The notes under the pieces: generated by a model
The model's database searches: none
What the model was told of the DNA's origin: nothing
What the model saw: the letters and a program-made list of their open reading frames with translations, nothing else
Source: Promethearchaeota archaeon
GTDB lineage: Archaea; Asgardarchaeota; Lokiarchaeia; Sigynarchaeales; SOKP01
Direction: 5' to 3'
Assembly: GCA_013375495.1 (NCBI GenBank)
Contig: JABXKC010000044.1
Span: forward strand, 1 to 21,410
Length of the DNA stretch: 21,410 nucleotides
Part shown: positions 15,778-21,410 of the stretch, piece after piece
How positions within the stretch are numbered: position 1 is the stretch's first letter
Layout: every line of letters starts with the position of its first letter
Made by a program: the position numbers and the translations under genes

Positions 15778-15786
15778 TTTTTTTTT
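15778..15786 (+). terminator. T-run terminator after the ABC exporter
   Basis: Nine T residues begin 7 bp after the permease stop, followed by a second T-rich stretch. There is no stem. Confidence 0.5.
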
Positions 15787-15824
15787 AATTTCTTTTCATA
15801 CATATGTTATGAATTTTTAAAAAA

Positions 15825-15840
15825 TTCGGTTATTTCGCGA
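15825..15840 (+). repeat. Copy 3 of intergenic motif (TTCGGTTATTTCGCGA)
   Basis: This copy differs from copies 1 and 2 by one base (CGCGA for CACGA). It lies 13 bp beyond the stop of the winged-helix pseudogene and after the ABC terminator. Confidence 0.55.
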
Positions 15841-15853
15841 TCTAGAATTAAAG

Positions 15854-15996
15854 CTATTTTAAATCAAAGTAATCATTGACGAGGGTATAAAATCTTTTTA
15901 ATACTTCTTCCCCTCGCTCTGTTGTTTGATATTTTCTAACTTCATCATCATTTAGTTGTTCAATTAAATTTCGGGAGAGGAAAAACTGAAGGGTTT
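15854..15996 (-). pseudogene. Truncated copy of the winged-helix gene at 2007-2273
   Basis: About 143 bp closely match the 3' half of the small winged-helix gene. The minus-strand frame reads TLQFFLSRNLIEQLNDDEV, then RKYQTTERGEEVLKRFYTLV and NDYFDLK, ending in TAG; the last 24 residues differ by one or two changes, and the wing (QLNDDEVR) is the variable part. Homology stops sharply at 15996. Upstream the frame meets a TGA after about ten unrelated codons with no start codon, so no complete protein can be made. It is a partial duplication or the remnant of a second full copy. Confidence 0.8.
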
Positions 15997-16103
15997 GATA
16001 TTGATTGATAAGGATTCACGATCTCTAATTTTTAGTTAATTATAATTGAAAATGTAAAAATCCACTAAAAATCAAATCAAAACTTTCTTGTGAGAAGGTG
16101 GCT

Positions 16104-16271
16104 TTACGTACTTCCTTTCATAACTTCATCTAATGATTTTGCGGAAGAACTTTCTAAACCGTCAAAAATATTATCCCAAAGTAATGATTGTAATCTGATT
16201 ACAATCAGAAATAATATAGAGACTAACCATCCTCCTACAATTGCGAAAAGTAGTTCAAAACGCTCTAGCAT
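16104..16271 (-). CDS. Possible 55-residue single-helix membrane protein
   Basis: This frame runs from the ATG at 16269-16271 to the TAA at 16104-16106. The product has one convincing membrane segment (LLFAIVGGWLVSILFLIVIRL, split here as LLFAIVGGWLVSIL plus FLIVIRL, residues 8-27) followed by an acidic amphipathic tail (LWDNIFDGLESSSAKSLDEV). The opposite strand is also open here but its product is a Ser/Asn-rich string without pattern, so the minus-strand reading is preferred. There is no ribosome-binding site. It lies upstream of the winged-helix pseudogene on the same strand, recalling the membrane protein plus winged-helix order at 2007-3027, so it could be a leftover of that unit. The surrounding 15997-16428 interval holds nothing else clear. 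Confidence 0.35.
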   Translation of the reverse strand: MLERFELLFAIVGGWLVSILFLIVIRLQSLLWDNIFDGLESSSAKSLDEVMKGST

Positions 16272-16428
16272 ACAAGCTGTAAAATAATATTCTTCTAAAT
16301 TTAAAATTTACTAAATTTTTTTATTCCATAAATAATTTTAAAATTTAAAACTAAGAAAATATTTGGTTAGCCTCATTATATTACGATTTAAATCAGCATT
16401 ATATTAAATCATTTAAAAGTGAAATAAG

Positions 16429-16869
16429 ATGAAAACTCTTAGAGAATCTATCGAAATAAATGTATCTCCCGAAATCATTTGGGATTGGTTCTTACATGTT
16501 GCAGAAAATTACCTTGAATGGCATCCTTCTCACATAAAAGCTAATTGGGAAACAGAAATTGTTAGTGAAGTTGGCTCAATTTTGTATGCTGAAGAAGATA
16601 TTAGTGGAGATTTTTTAAAGATGAGATCTAAGTTGACTAAACTTATTCCAAATAGATTATATAGATTTAAGACGGTAGGGGGTTTAAAATTCATATTAGC
16701 GGGAGGTTCTTTTGAAATAGAACCTTCTGAAAATGGGAGTATTTTCACAGCAACCCTAGATTTTCACATGGGCAAATTACTTTCGAAAATTGTTAAGAAG
16801 AAAGTGCAACAGATATCCCAACACATGATTGAAGAAGGAGAAAATTTGAAAAAGATTTTAGAGAAATAA
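16429..16869 (+). CDS. SRPBCC (START-like) superfamily protein
   Basis: This 146-residue protein has the order expected for the polyketide-cyclase/START-like fold: a first strand (TLRESIEINVS), helix PEIIWDWFLHVAENYLEWHPSH, then beta strands running through GSILYAEEDISG, RLYRFKTVGG, FILAGGSFEIEPSENGSIF and TATLDFHMG, and a long C-terminal helix (LSKIVKKKVQQISQHMIEEG, then ENLKKILE). The fold forms a deep pocket for a hydrophobic ligand. EWHPSH is a frequent motif at the end of helix one. The ligand and role are unknown. It starts at an ATG preceded by GTGA at 8-11 nt. It stands alone and is convergent with the Cys-array gene. Confidence 0.82.
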   Translation: MKTLRESIEINVSPEIIWDWFLHVAENYLEWHPSHIKANWETEIVSEVGSILYAEEDISGDFLKMRSKLTKLIPNRLYRFKTVGGLKFILAGGSFEIEPSENGSIFTATLDFHMGKLLSKIVKKKVQQISQHMIEEGENLKKILEK

Positions 16870-16906
16870 AAAAAAATAAAAATTTTGTTGAATTTTGTTA
16901 ATATCT

Positions 16907-17878
16907 TTAATGTCTTTTCTTTAAGTAGAAAACTGAAAGAGCTAAAATTCCAAGGGCAGATACTGATGCAATAGCAACTGTGCCTACGATTGCGGACGTC
17001 GTTATCTCAGGAACTAATAAGGTCCAGGTTGATAAAACATTTGTTTCAGAAGTGAGATATCCATCTTCGGTTATAGTTGGGATGACTACCCATTCTTCAT
17101 TTTCATTGTCATAATAAGCCCATTGGGCTAATTGGTTCTGATTAGTTTTTCTGATTTTTAATCTTGCTTTTAAAAAGGCTCCATCGTAAGAACATTCAGA
17201 ATTGCACTGGCACTCCTCTTCACATTTACATTGGCAGTCACAATCGCAATCACAAACAGGATCACATTTACATTGGCAATCGCATTCACAAGAACATTCC
17301 GATTCACATTTACATTGACAATCGCATTCACAAGAACATTCCGATTCACATTTACACTGGCAATCACAAGGGCATGTACATTCAGGGTTACATTTGCATT
17401 CGCACTCGCACACACATGTGCAAGCAGGGTCGCATTTACATTCGCACTTACAATTTGCAGTGTCTTCCATCGTGATGCAAATCCCTTCTAAATATCGATA
17501 AGAATTTCTATTTCTCACCCTGTTTAAGCTTCCATTCATTAAACTGAATTGAGTTTCCTCCCTTGTACAAGTCATTGTCATTTTGAGGTTTCCATCGCCT
17601 TCAACTTCGATAGCCACATCCTTTTCTCCAATTTTCAAAGCTTCACAATTAATATCTAATTCTAAACCAACATTTGAACAAATTGTTAAACTTGTTCTTT
17701 CACGGAAACAAAACTTAGTTCTCTCATTACTCTGTAGTTGGGTCTGAATTGTATCTCCTTGAACCTCAATTGTTTGATCAGGCGGTCCTCCTGCAGCCAC
17801 ATTAATGGAGCCTATTAACGTAAATATAATCAATAGGCTGAAAGCACTTAACAATACCTTACTTACATTTTTTTTCAT
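16907..17878 (-). CDS. Surface-anchored protein with a 37-cysteine repeat array
   Basis: In this 323-residue protein, residues 1-30 look like a signal peptide (KKNVSKVLLSAFSLLIIFTL, then IGSINVAAG). Residues 35-140 look like beta strands and have five Cys of ordinary spacing. Residues 143-229 are the array: 37 Cys in 87 residues, every one at an odd position, in five 14-residue units C-x-C-x3-C-x-C-x-C-x-C-x plus a partial sixth; most other residues are Asp, Glu, Gln, Lys or Ser. Residues 231-290 resume a beta-type domain (LKARLKIRK, WAYYDNENEEWVVIPT, STWTLLVPE). Residues 293-320 form a membrane helix, then KKRH. It should be anchored outside the cell with the array exposed. The array could bind metal or form a disulfide ladder. 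The ribosome-binding site GGTGA lies 6 nt before the ATG. The family is not recognised. Confidence 0.85.
   Translation of the reverse strand: MKKNVSKVLLSAFSLLIIFTLIGSINVAAGGPPDQTIEVQGDTIQTQLQSNERTKFCFRERTSLTICSNVGLELDINCEALKIGEKDVAIEVEGDGNLKMTMTCTREETQFSLMNGSLNRVRNRNSYRYLEGICITMEDTANCKCECKCDPACTCVCECECKCNPECTCPCDCQCKCESECSCECDCQCKCESECSCECDCQCKCDPVCDCDCDCQCKCEEECQCNSECSYDGAFLKARLKIRKTNQNQLAQWAYYDNENEEWVVIPTITEDGYLTSETNVLSTWTLLVPEITTSAIVGTVAIASVSALGILALSVFYLKKRH
17192..17452 (-). repeat. 42-bp tandem repeats coding for the CxC array
   Basis: The coding DNA for residues 143-229 consists of 42-bp units in tandem. Units at 17273-17314 and 17315-17356 differ at a single base (41 of 42), indicating a recent duplication; the outer units are more diverged. 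The reading frame is preserved throughout because the period is a multiple of three. Confidence 0.85.
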
Positions 17879-18029
17879 TATATATCACCAAAATTGAAAT
17901 CAAGGAATAATTAGATTTTCATATAAAAAAGATTAAGGTATAATATTTCCCAATAAGATCAATTTCGTTACAATTAAATCAATTTAATGTGAAACTTGAT
18001 ATGTGAAGTCATAGAGAATATTTTTACAC

Positions 18030-18044
18030 GAAAGTTTAACTTTC
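18030..18044. promoter_or_regulatory. Palindrome GAAAGTT-T-AACTTTC
   Basis: This perfect 7-bp inverted repeat with one central base has the same architecture as ACGAAGT-T-ACTTCGT at 3319-3333, and both follow CACGA or ACACG. It lies about 150 bp upstream of the Cys-array start and is a candidate operator. Confidence 0.35.
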
Positions 18045-18097
18045 TTCAAGATTTTCTGGTGGTCATCCTCTTGGAGTTTGAAAAAATTTCTTTTCAG

Positions 18098-18112
18098 TCG
18101 GTTATTTCACGA
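18098..18112 (+). repeat. Copy 4 of intergenic motif TCGGTTATTTCACGA
   Basis: This 15-mer is identical to the core of copies 1 and 2, though preceded by AG in place of TT. It is the only copy in a divergent intergenic region and the only one not beside the 3' end of a minus-strand gene. Confidence 0.6.
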
Positions 18113-18244
18113 ATTCTATACTTTCATAGAAATCAACCTTAAAGCGTGTCTCAAATAAAAATGATTAATTAATAGGAATCAAAATTCTAATCAACGCAGA
18201 AGAAAAGAAGAAATTTAAATTTAAAATATTTATAATTGATTATA

Positions 18245-19066
18245 ATGACCAAGGAAGAAGAGATTATTGGTTCATATAAGATTTCTAAATTTCCTAAAGA
18301 TAGGATTCCTACTCTTGATTTTCTTTCAATTGGAGATAACAAACACTATGTAAAGGGACTCATTGAAGTGGACGTAACAGATGGACGGCAACTCATAAAA
18401 AGTTATGAGAAAGAAACTGGGTTAAAGATTTCGTTTACAGCTTGGTTATTAAAGTGTATCGGAAAAGCAGCGAGCGAACATAAAGCAGTTCATTCGTTGA
18501 TGAAGGGTAAGCGGAAAATAATTACATTTGATGATGTTGATATCTCGGTACCTGTTGAGAGGATCGTTAAAGGAGTGAGCGTTGCAATGCCTACCGTTCT
18601 ACGAAAAGTAAATGAAAAAGATATCAAACAAATTCATAAAGAAATTAGATCAGCACAGGGAGAAGATGTCAATGGAGCTACTGTCCTAGGAGAGAGTTCA
18701 ATTAAAAGATGGTTTAAATTATATACAAGGCTTCCCAAATTTATCCGAAGGTTTTTAATTAAAAGGCTTTTAAAAAATCCTTTAAGAGTTAAGGAACTAA
18801 TGGGTACAATTATGGTTACTGCTCTAGGAATGTTTGGAAGAATGTATGGATGGCCAATTCCAACTACTTCTCATCCTCTCGCTTTTGCAATTGGAGGAAT
18901 TACACAAAAACCAGGAGTTATAAATGATAATGTTGAGATTAGAGAATATTTAACCATGACTATCTTGTTAAATCACGATGTGGTAGATGGTGCTCCTGCT
19001 GCCCGTTTTATTACGAAATTAAAAAATTTAATTGAATCCTGTTTTGGATTAACCAAATTAGAATAA
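18245..19066 (+). CDS. Stand-alone 2-oxoacid dehydrogenase E2-like acyltransferase
   Basis: The protein has 273 residues from the ATG at 18245; a TTG three codons upstream is less likely. It matches the catalytic domain of E2 acyltransferases and chloramphenicol acetyltransferase: LIEVDVTDGRQLIKSYEKET, SFTAWLLKCIGKAASEHKAV, DDVDISVPVER, GVSVAMPTVLRKVNEKDIKQ, LAFAIGGI, and near the end NHDVVDGAPAARF with the catalytic His244 and Asp248 of the HxxxDG motif (Asp in place of the usual Arg at +1). There is no lipoyl or E1/E3-binding domain, and no E1 or E3 gene nearby, so it is unlikely to serve a classical complex. A CoA-dependent acyl transfer is probable; the substrate is unknown. A TATA-like box 25 nt upstream suggests a leaderless transcript. 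A hairpin/T-run terminator follows. Confidence 0.85.
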   Translation: MTKEEEIIGSYKISKFPKDRIPTLDFLSIGDNKHYVKGLIEVDVTDGRQLIKSYEKETGLKISFTAWLLKCIGKAASEHKAVHSLMKGKRKIITFDDVDISVPVERIVKGVSVAMPTVLRKVNEKDIKQIHKEIRSAQGEDVNGATVLGESSIKRWFKLYTRLPKFIRRFLIKRLLKNPLRVKELMGTIMVTALGMFGRMYGWPIPTTSHPLAFAIGGITQKPGVINDNVEIREYLTMTILLNHDVVDGAPAARFITKLKNLIESCFGLTKLE

Positions 19067-19086
19067 AATTTTTTACCTTTTCATTC

Positions 19087-19118
19087 GATAACTCGATTGA
19101 GTTGTCATTGTTTTTTTT
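19087..19118 (+). terminator. Hairpin plus T-run terminator after the E2-like gene
   Basis: GATAACTC and GAGTTGTC pair at 7 of 8 positions (G-T at the remaining one can also pair) around a 4-nt loop, and eight T residues follow at 19111-19118. It starts 20 bp after the stop codon. A stem is unusual among the plain T-run terminators elsewhere in the window. Confidence 0.6.
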
Positions 19119-19160
19119 AATTTTACTATTTTTTTTGTTAAATTTCGATCTTTTCATAAC

Positions 19161-19184
19161 CTTTAAAAAGGTAGAACACACCTA
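19161..19184 (+). promoter_or_regulatory. TTTAAA box with AACACACCTA element
   Basis: CTTTAAAAAGGTAG is followed by AACACACCTA. The same two parts appear at 12559-12584, and ATTTAAAAAGGTAGA recurs at 19572-19586. A TATA-like role is possible, but no gene on either strand is clearly placed to use it. Confidence 0.25.
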
Positions 19185-19287
19185 CATTACTATTTCATAG
19201 AATATGAATATTTTTTTAAAAAGCCATGATTTTAAACGGTATAATCAAGTAATAAAGGTATATTTTTAGTGATTAAAGCTTTTTTAC

Positions 19288-19455
19288 TTAAATTCCAGTC
19301 CAATGTTCATAATTAGCGACTTCTTCTTCGTTTACAATCTGAGTGGGATGACCCGCGTGAGCTTTATCAAACAGTGATAAGTCTCGAGCATTGTTAAAAT
19401 CATTCTCACGGATAGCTACGTATTGTTTACATTTAAAACATAATTTTACTCTCAT
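19288..19455 (-). CDS. 55-residue CxxC/His small protein, probable zinc-binding
   Basis: This gene runs from the ATG at 19453-19455 to the TAA at 19288-19290. The product has CFKC at residues 6-9 and HAGH at 33-36 (LFDKAHAGHPTQIV), a Cys2-His2 set that could hold one zinc ion, and ends in NYEHWTGI. Small archaeal proteins of this type (a KxCFKCKxYV start and a later HxGHxxxxV) are familiar as conserved hypotheticals. A GAAGTGAG sequence lies 5 nt upstream of the ATG, and TATTATATAGG about 15-25 bp further suggests a promoter. The GAPN-type gene lies upstream on the same strand. The remaining parts of 19119-19287 and 19456-19650 hold only short motifs (a TTTAAAAAGG box twice and TTTCACGA at 19548). 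Confidence 0.7.
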   Translation of the reverse strand: MRVKLCFKCKQYVAIRENDFNNARDLSLFDKAHAGHPTQIVNEEEVANYEHWTGI

Positions 19456-19650
19456 GGAGCTCACTTCCTATATAATACATTCGATCCAATATACTTGTAA
19501 TTATACTAATATTTAACTGTTGTTAGTGAGAGGAGGATTATAAGTAATTTCACGAGTATATATTTTATAACATTTAAAAAGGTAGATTCCAGAAATTAAT
19601 TGGTCAGAGCATCCTTTGTAGTATTTGCGGATTACTGAAAAGGCTGAAAT

Positions 19651-21159
19651 TTATTTACATAGTTTTATTAACTTACCTTTCTCTGATAGGTTCAATACGA
19701 TGCCTTTCGGTCTACTCATTGCTTCAATCGAATATTTTATTCCTTGTGTTCCTAGCCCTGATGATTTGGTTCCTAAAAATGGAAAGTGATCGGGGCCTCT
19801 CTCACTTCTTCCGTTTATTTGAACGGTGCCTACTTCTAACTCTTGTGCGATGTGAAAAGATAAATCGATGTTTTCAGTGAATATCATGCCTTGAAGTCCG
19901 TATTCTGATTTATTTGATATTTCTATCGCTTCTTGGATGTTATTAGTTCGAATAAAAGGTAACACTGGACCAAAAGGTTCTTCCCAGGCAATTCTCATTT
20001 CAATCGTAACATTATCTAGCAAAGTTGGCCACATAATGTTTCCTTCTCTTTTATTTCCGCATAGTAAAGTAGCACCTTTTTCTAAAGCATCATCTATCAA
20101 CCCTTGAACGAAATCACATTGTTTTGAACTTATGAGAGGTCCGATCTTAGCATTTTTTTCCGGATCTCCGATAGATAAGTTCAACGTTTTCTTTTTAACT
20201 AATTCTATTAATTCATCGGAAATTCCGGGCATTGGAAGAACTCTTTTTACTGCGGTGCATCTTTGCCCACTGTATGAAAAAGCTCCAGAAATAATTGCAT
20301 CTGAAGTTAATTCTAAGTTTGCGTCGTTTAGTACGATAGCAGCATCCTTTCCACCTAATTCTAACAATAAAGGTTTCATTCCAGCAATACTTGCGAGGTG
20401 TTTCCCTGTTTCAGAAGATCCGGTGAAACTCACCATGTTAATTAAAGGGTGTTGTACTAAATAGTCTCCAATTTCAGATCCTCTTCCCGTGATTATGTTA
20501 AAAACACCGGGAGGAACTCCCGCTTTTTCTAAAATTAATCCAAAGAATAAGGGATTGATCGCTCCTTGGGAAGGTGGTTTGACTACAACTGTATTTCCTG
20601 CCATTAATGCAGGAGCTATTTTAGATCCCGTAAGATTAAACGGATAATTAAAGGGACCAATACATAGAATCACACCTAGGGGTACCCGGTATGTTATCGA
20701 CATTTTATCTCTACTAAAACCTTTAAATGCATCTCCGTAAATTGCCTCTCCCTCTTGTTGCAATCCAGCTTCGGCTGTGGCTTCAAACAATTCGGAAGTT
20801 CGAATTATTTCTGAGACGGCACTTTTAATCGGTTTTGCAATCTCTTTCATCATAATATAACCTAAAGGATGAGCCCATTCTCTCATTAAATTAGCAGCTT
20901 TCATTAATACATCTGCTCGTTCTCTCTGAGTCTTTTCGTTCCAACATTCTATGCTATCTTTTGCAGCAGTTATGACTTGATTAGCTTCTTCAATAGAACA
21001 TGCCTGTACAGTTCCTACAATCTCATCATTATAGGGATTTCTAATATTTATTGTTTTTCCCGAATTTGACTTTTTCCAGAGCCCAGATCCATAATATTTA
21101 AATTCTAAATCATCTCTCATTACGAAAGAATTAGGAATTTTTTCGAGTTCTTCTATCAT
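19651..21159 (-). CDS. gapN: GAPN-type NAD(P)-dependent aldehyde dehydrogenase
   Basis: This 502-residue protein is a full-length aldehyde dehydrogenase. It has the N-terminal cofactor domain with GPFNYPFN (168-175, Asn171), VVVKPPSQ, FTGSSETGK and the catalytic Glu267 in LLLELGGKDAAIVL, and the nucleophile Cys301 in SYSGQRCTAVKR. GQRCTAVKR, ERGPDHFPFLGTKSSGLGTQ and GIKYSIEAMSRPKGIVLNL are typical of non-phosphorylating glyceraldehyde-3-phosphate dehydrogenase, which oxidises glyceraldehyde-3-phosphate to 3-phosphoglycerate without making ATP, a common glycolytic step in archaea. A related short-chain aldehyde is an alternative substrate. It starts at the ATG 21157-21159 with AAGGTTAT a few bases upstream. 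The protein is soluble, and no other glycolytic gene is adjacent. The gene symbol is by family resemblance. Confidence 0.85.
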   Translation of the reverse strand: MIEELEKIPNSFVMRDDLEFKYYGSGLWKKSNSGKTINIRNPYNDEIVGTVQACSIEEANQVITAAKDSIECWNEKTQRERADVLMKAANLMREWAHPLGYIMMKEIAKPIKSAVSEIIRTSELFEATAEAGLQQEGEAIYGDAFKGFSRDKMSITYRVPLGVILCIGPFNYPFNLTGSKIAPALMAGNTVVVKPPSQGAINPLFFGLILEKAGVPPGVFNIITGRGSEIGDYLVQHPLINMVSFTGSSETGKHLASIAGMKPLLLELGGKDAAIVLNDANLELTSDAIISGAFSYSGQRCTAVKRVLPMPGISDELIELVKKKTLNLSIGDPEKNAKIGPLISSKQCDFVQGLIDDALEKGATLLCGNKREGNIMWPTLLDNVTIEMRIAWEEPFGPVLPFIRTNNIQEAIEISNKSEYGLQGMIFTENIDLSFHIAQELEVGTVQINGRSERGPDHFPFLGTKSSGLGTQGIKYSIEAMSRPKGIVLNLSEKGKLIKLCK

Positions 21160-21309
21160 AATATAACCTTCTATAATTTTCCTTTCTAGAAAATGTGTTC
21201 TTAGAATTTTTAGAATATTATCCTTAATAAAATTATTATTAATAATTCAAAGGTTTTTCTTAATTTTATCTATAATCGGATAAACCAATTATTGGTTCAT
21301 TTAAATTAT

Positions 21310-21348
21310 CCTGCTGCTCGTTTTATTAGCAAACTGCGATCTATATTA
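21310..21348 (+). pseudogene. Short stretch resembling the 3' end of the E2-like gene
   Basis: CCTGCTGCTCGTTTTATTA (21310-21328) matches 18 of 19 bases at 18995-19013, and translation reads PAARFISKLR against PAARFITKLK in the same relative frame. The catalytic HDVVDG segment just before it is missing (LVHLNY instead). The frame stays open to the window edge, so this could be a deletion remnant of a second E2-like gene or part of an unrelated gene. Confidence 0.3.
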
Positions 21349-21410
21349 ATTCTACTACAATCGAAATTAGAATTGAGGAACAACGTGTTTCATGGGATAT
21401 TTACTTTCAC

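Larger units (their letters stand above)
17879..18244. other. Divergent intergenic region with palindrome and motif copy
   Basis: This stretch separates the divergent Cys-array and E2-like genes, so both promoters are here. It contains the palindrome GAAAGTT-T-AACTTTC (18030-18044), motif copy 4 (18098-18112) and a TTTAAATTTAAAATATTTATAA box (about 18213-18234). That box lies about 25 nt before the E2-like ATG, which suits a leaderless transcript. No gene is seen in it. Confidence 0.5.

Noticed and set aside
16090..16287. Plus-strand 65-codon frame
   Set aside because: Its product is a Ser/Asn/Lys-rich string with no pattern, while the minus strand of the same stretch encodes a plausible membrane helix with an acidic tail.
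17192..17452. CRISPR array
   Set aside because: The repeats are contiguous 42-bp coding units without spacers, they stay in frame and encode a protein, and no cas gene is present.
17164..17491. Long open frames in other phases and on the opposite strand across the Cys array
   Set aside because: They are produced by the 42-bp periodicity of the array, give His/Ile/Thr- or Ala/Asn/Val-rich strings without domains, and lie wholly within the well-supported gene.
1..21410. tRNA, rRNA, integrase or transposase genes
   Set aside because: I looked for tRNA-like clover-leaf sequences, GC-rich RNA-gene islands and recombinase motifs on both strands and saw none.

Overview
The window is a strongly AT-rich archaeal segment, most likely from an Asgard archaeon of the Lokiarchaeia type. 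This placement is inferred from gene content. The window has a stand-alone Roadblock/LC7 protein followed by a coiled-coil protein, a GAPN-type aldehyde dehydrogenase, a lipoyl-less E2-like acyltransferase, a DUF362 protein with a C-terminal Cys module, many small membrane proteins and several archaeal winged-helix regulators. Several starts are preceded by GGTGA or GAGGTG ribosome-binding sites, and T-rich stretches follow several stops. No rRNA, tRNA, CRISPR array, integrase, transposase or phage gene is visible.

Left part (1-5.7 kb): a 5'-truncated M28-like peptidase with altered catalytic residues; a four-helix membrane protein; a membrane protein/winged-helix pair on the minus strand; a regulatory-looking intergenic region with two palindromes; a small conserved-looking protein of unknown function; and a TetR regulator divergent from a DUF998 membrane protein, with two related inverted repeats between them.

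Middle (5.7-13.8 kb): a GyrI-like protein fused to a Cys-rich C-terminal domain; two 149-residue membrane paralogues, about 87% identical, that bracket an acyl-CoA dehydrogenase, a DUF362 protein and an HxlR-type regulator; the Roadblock and coiled-coil pair; and a regulator with two GbsR/MarR-like winged helices. That regulator is divergent from a two-gene ABC exporter (13.98-15.77 kb) across a palindrome-rich promoter region.

Right part (15.8-21.4 kb): a truncated copy of the winged-helix gene from 2.0 kb; a small single-helix membrane ORF; an SRPBCC protein; a predicted surface-anchored protein carrying 37 cysteines, all on the same residue parity, in 14-residue repeats; the E2-like acyltransferase; a 55-residue CxxC/His protein; the GAPN-type dehydrogenase; and a short stretch resembling the end of the E2-like gene.

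The most unusual item is the Cys-array surface protein at 16.9-17.9 kb. Also notable are a 15-bp motif (TCGGTTATTTCACGA) repeated in four intergenic regions, the paralogue pair, the winged-helix pseudogene and the Roadblock/coiled-coil pair. Genes are mostly in ones and twos, each with its own regulator. Apart from regulator/target pairs, no single pathway links the window.
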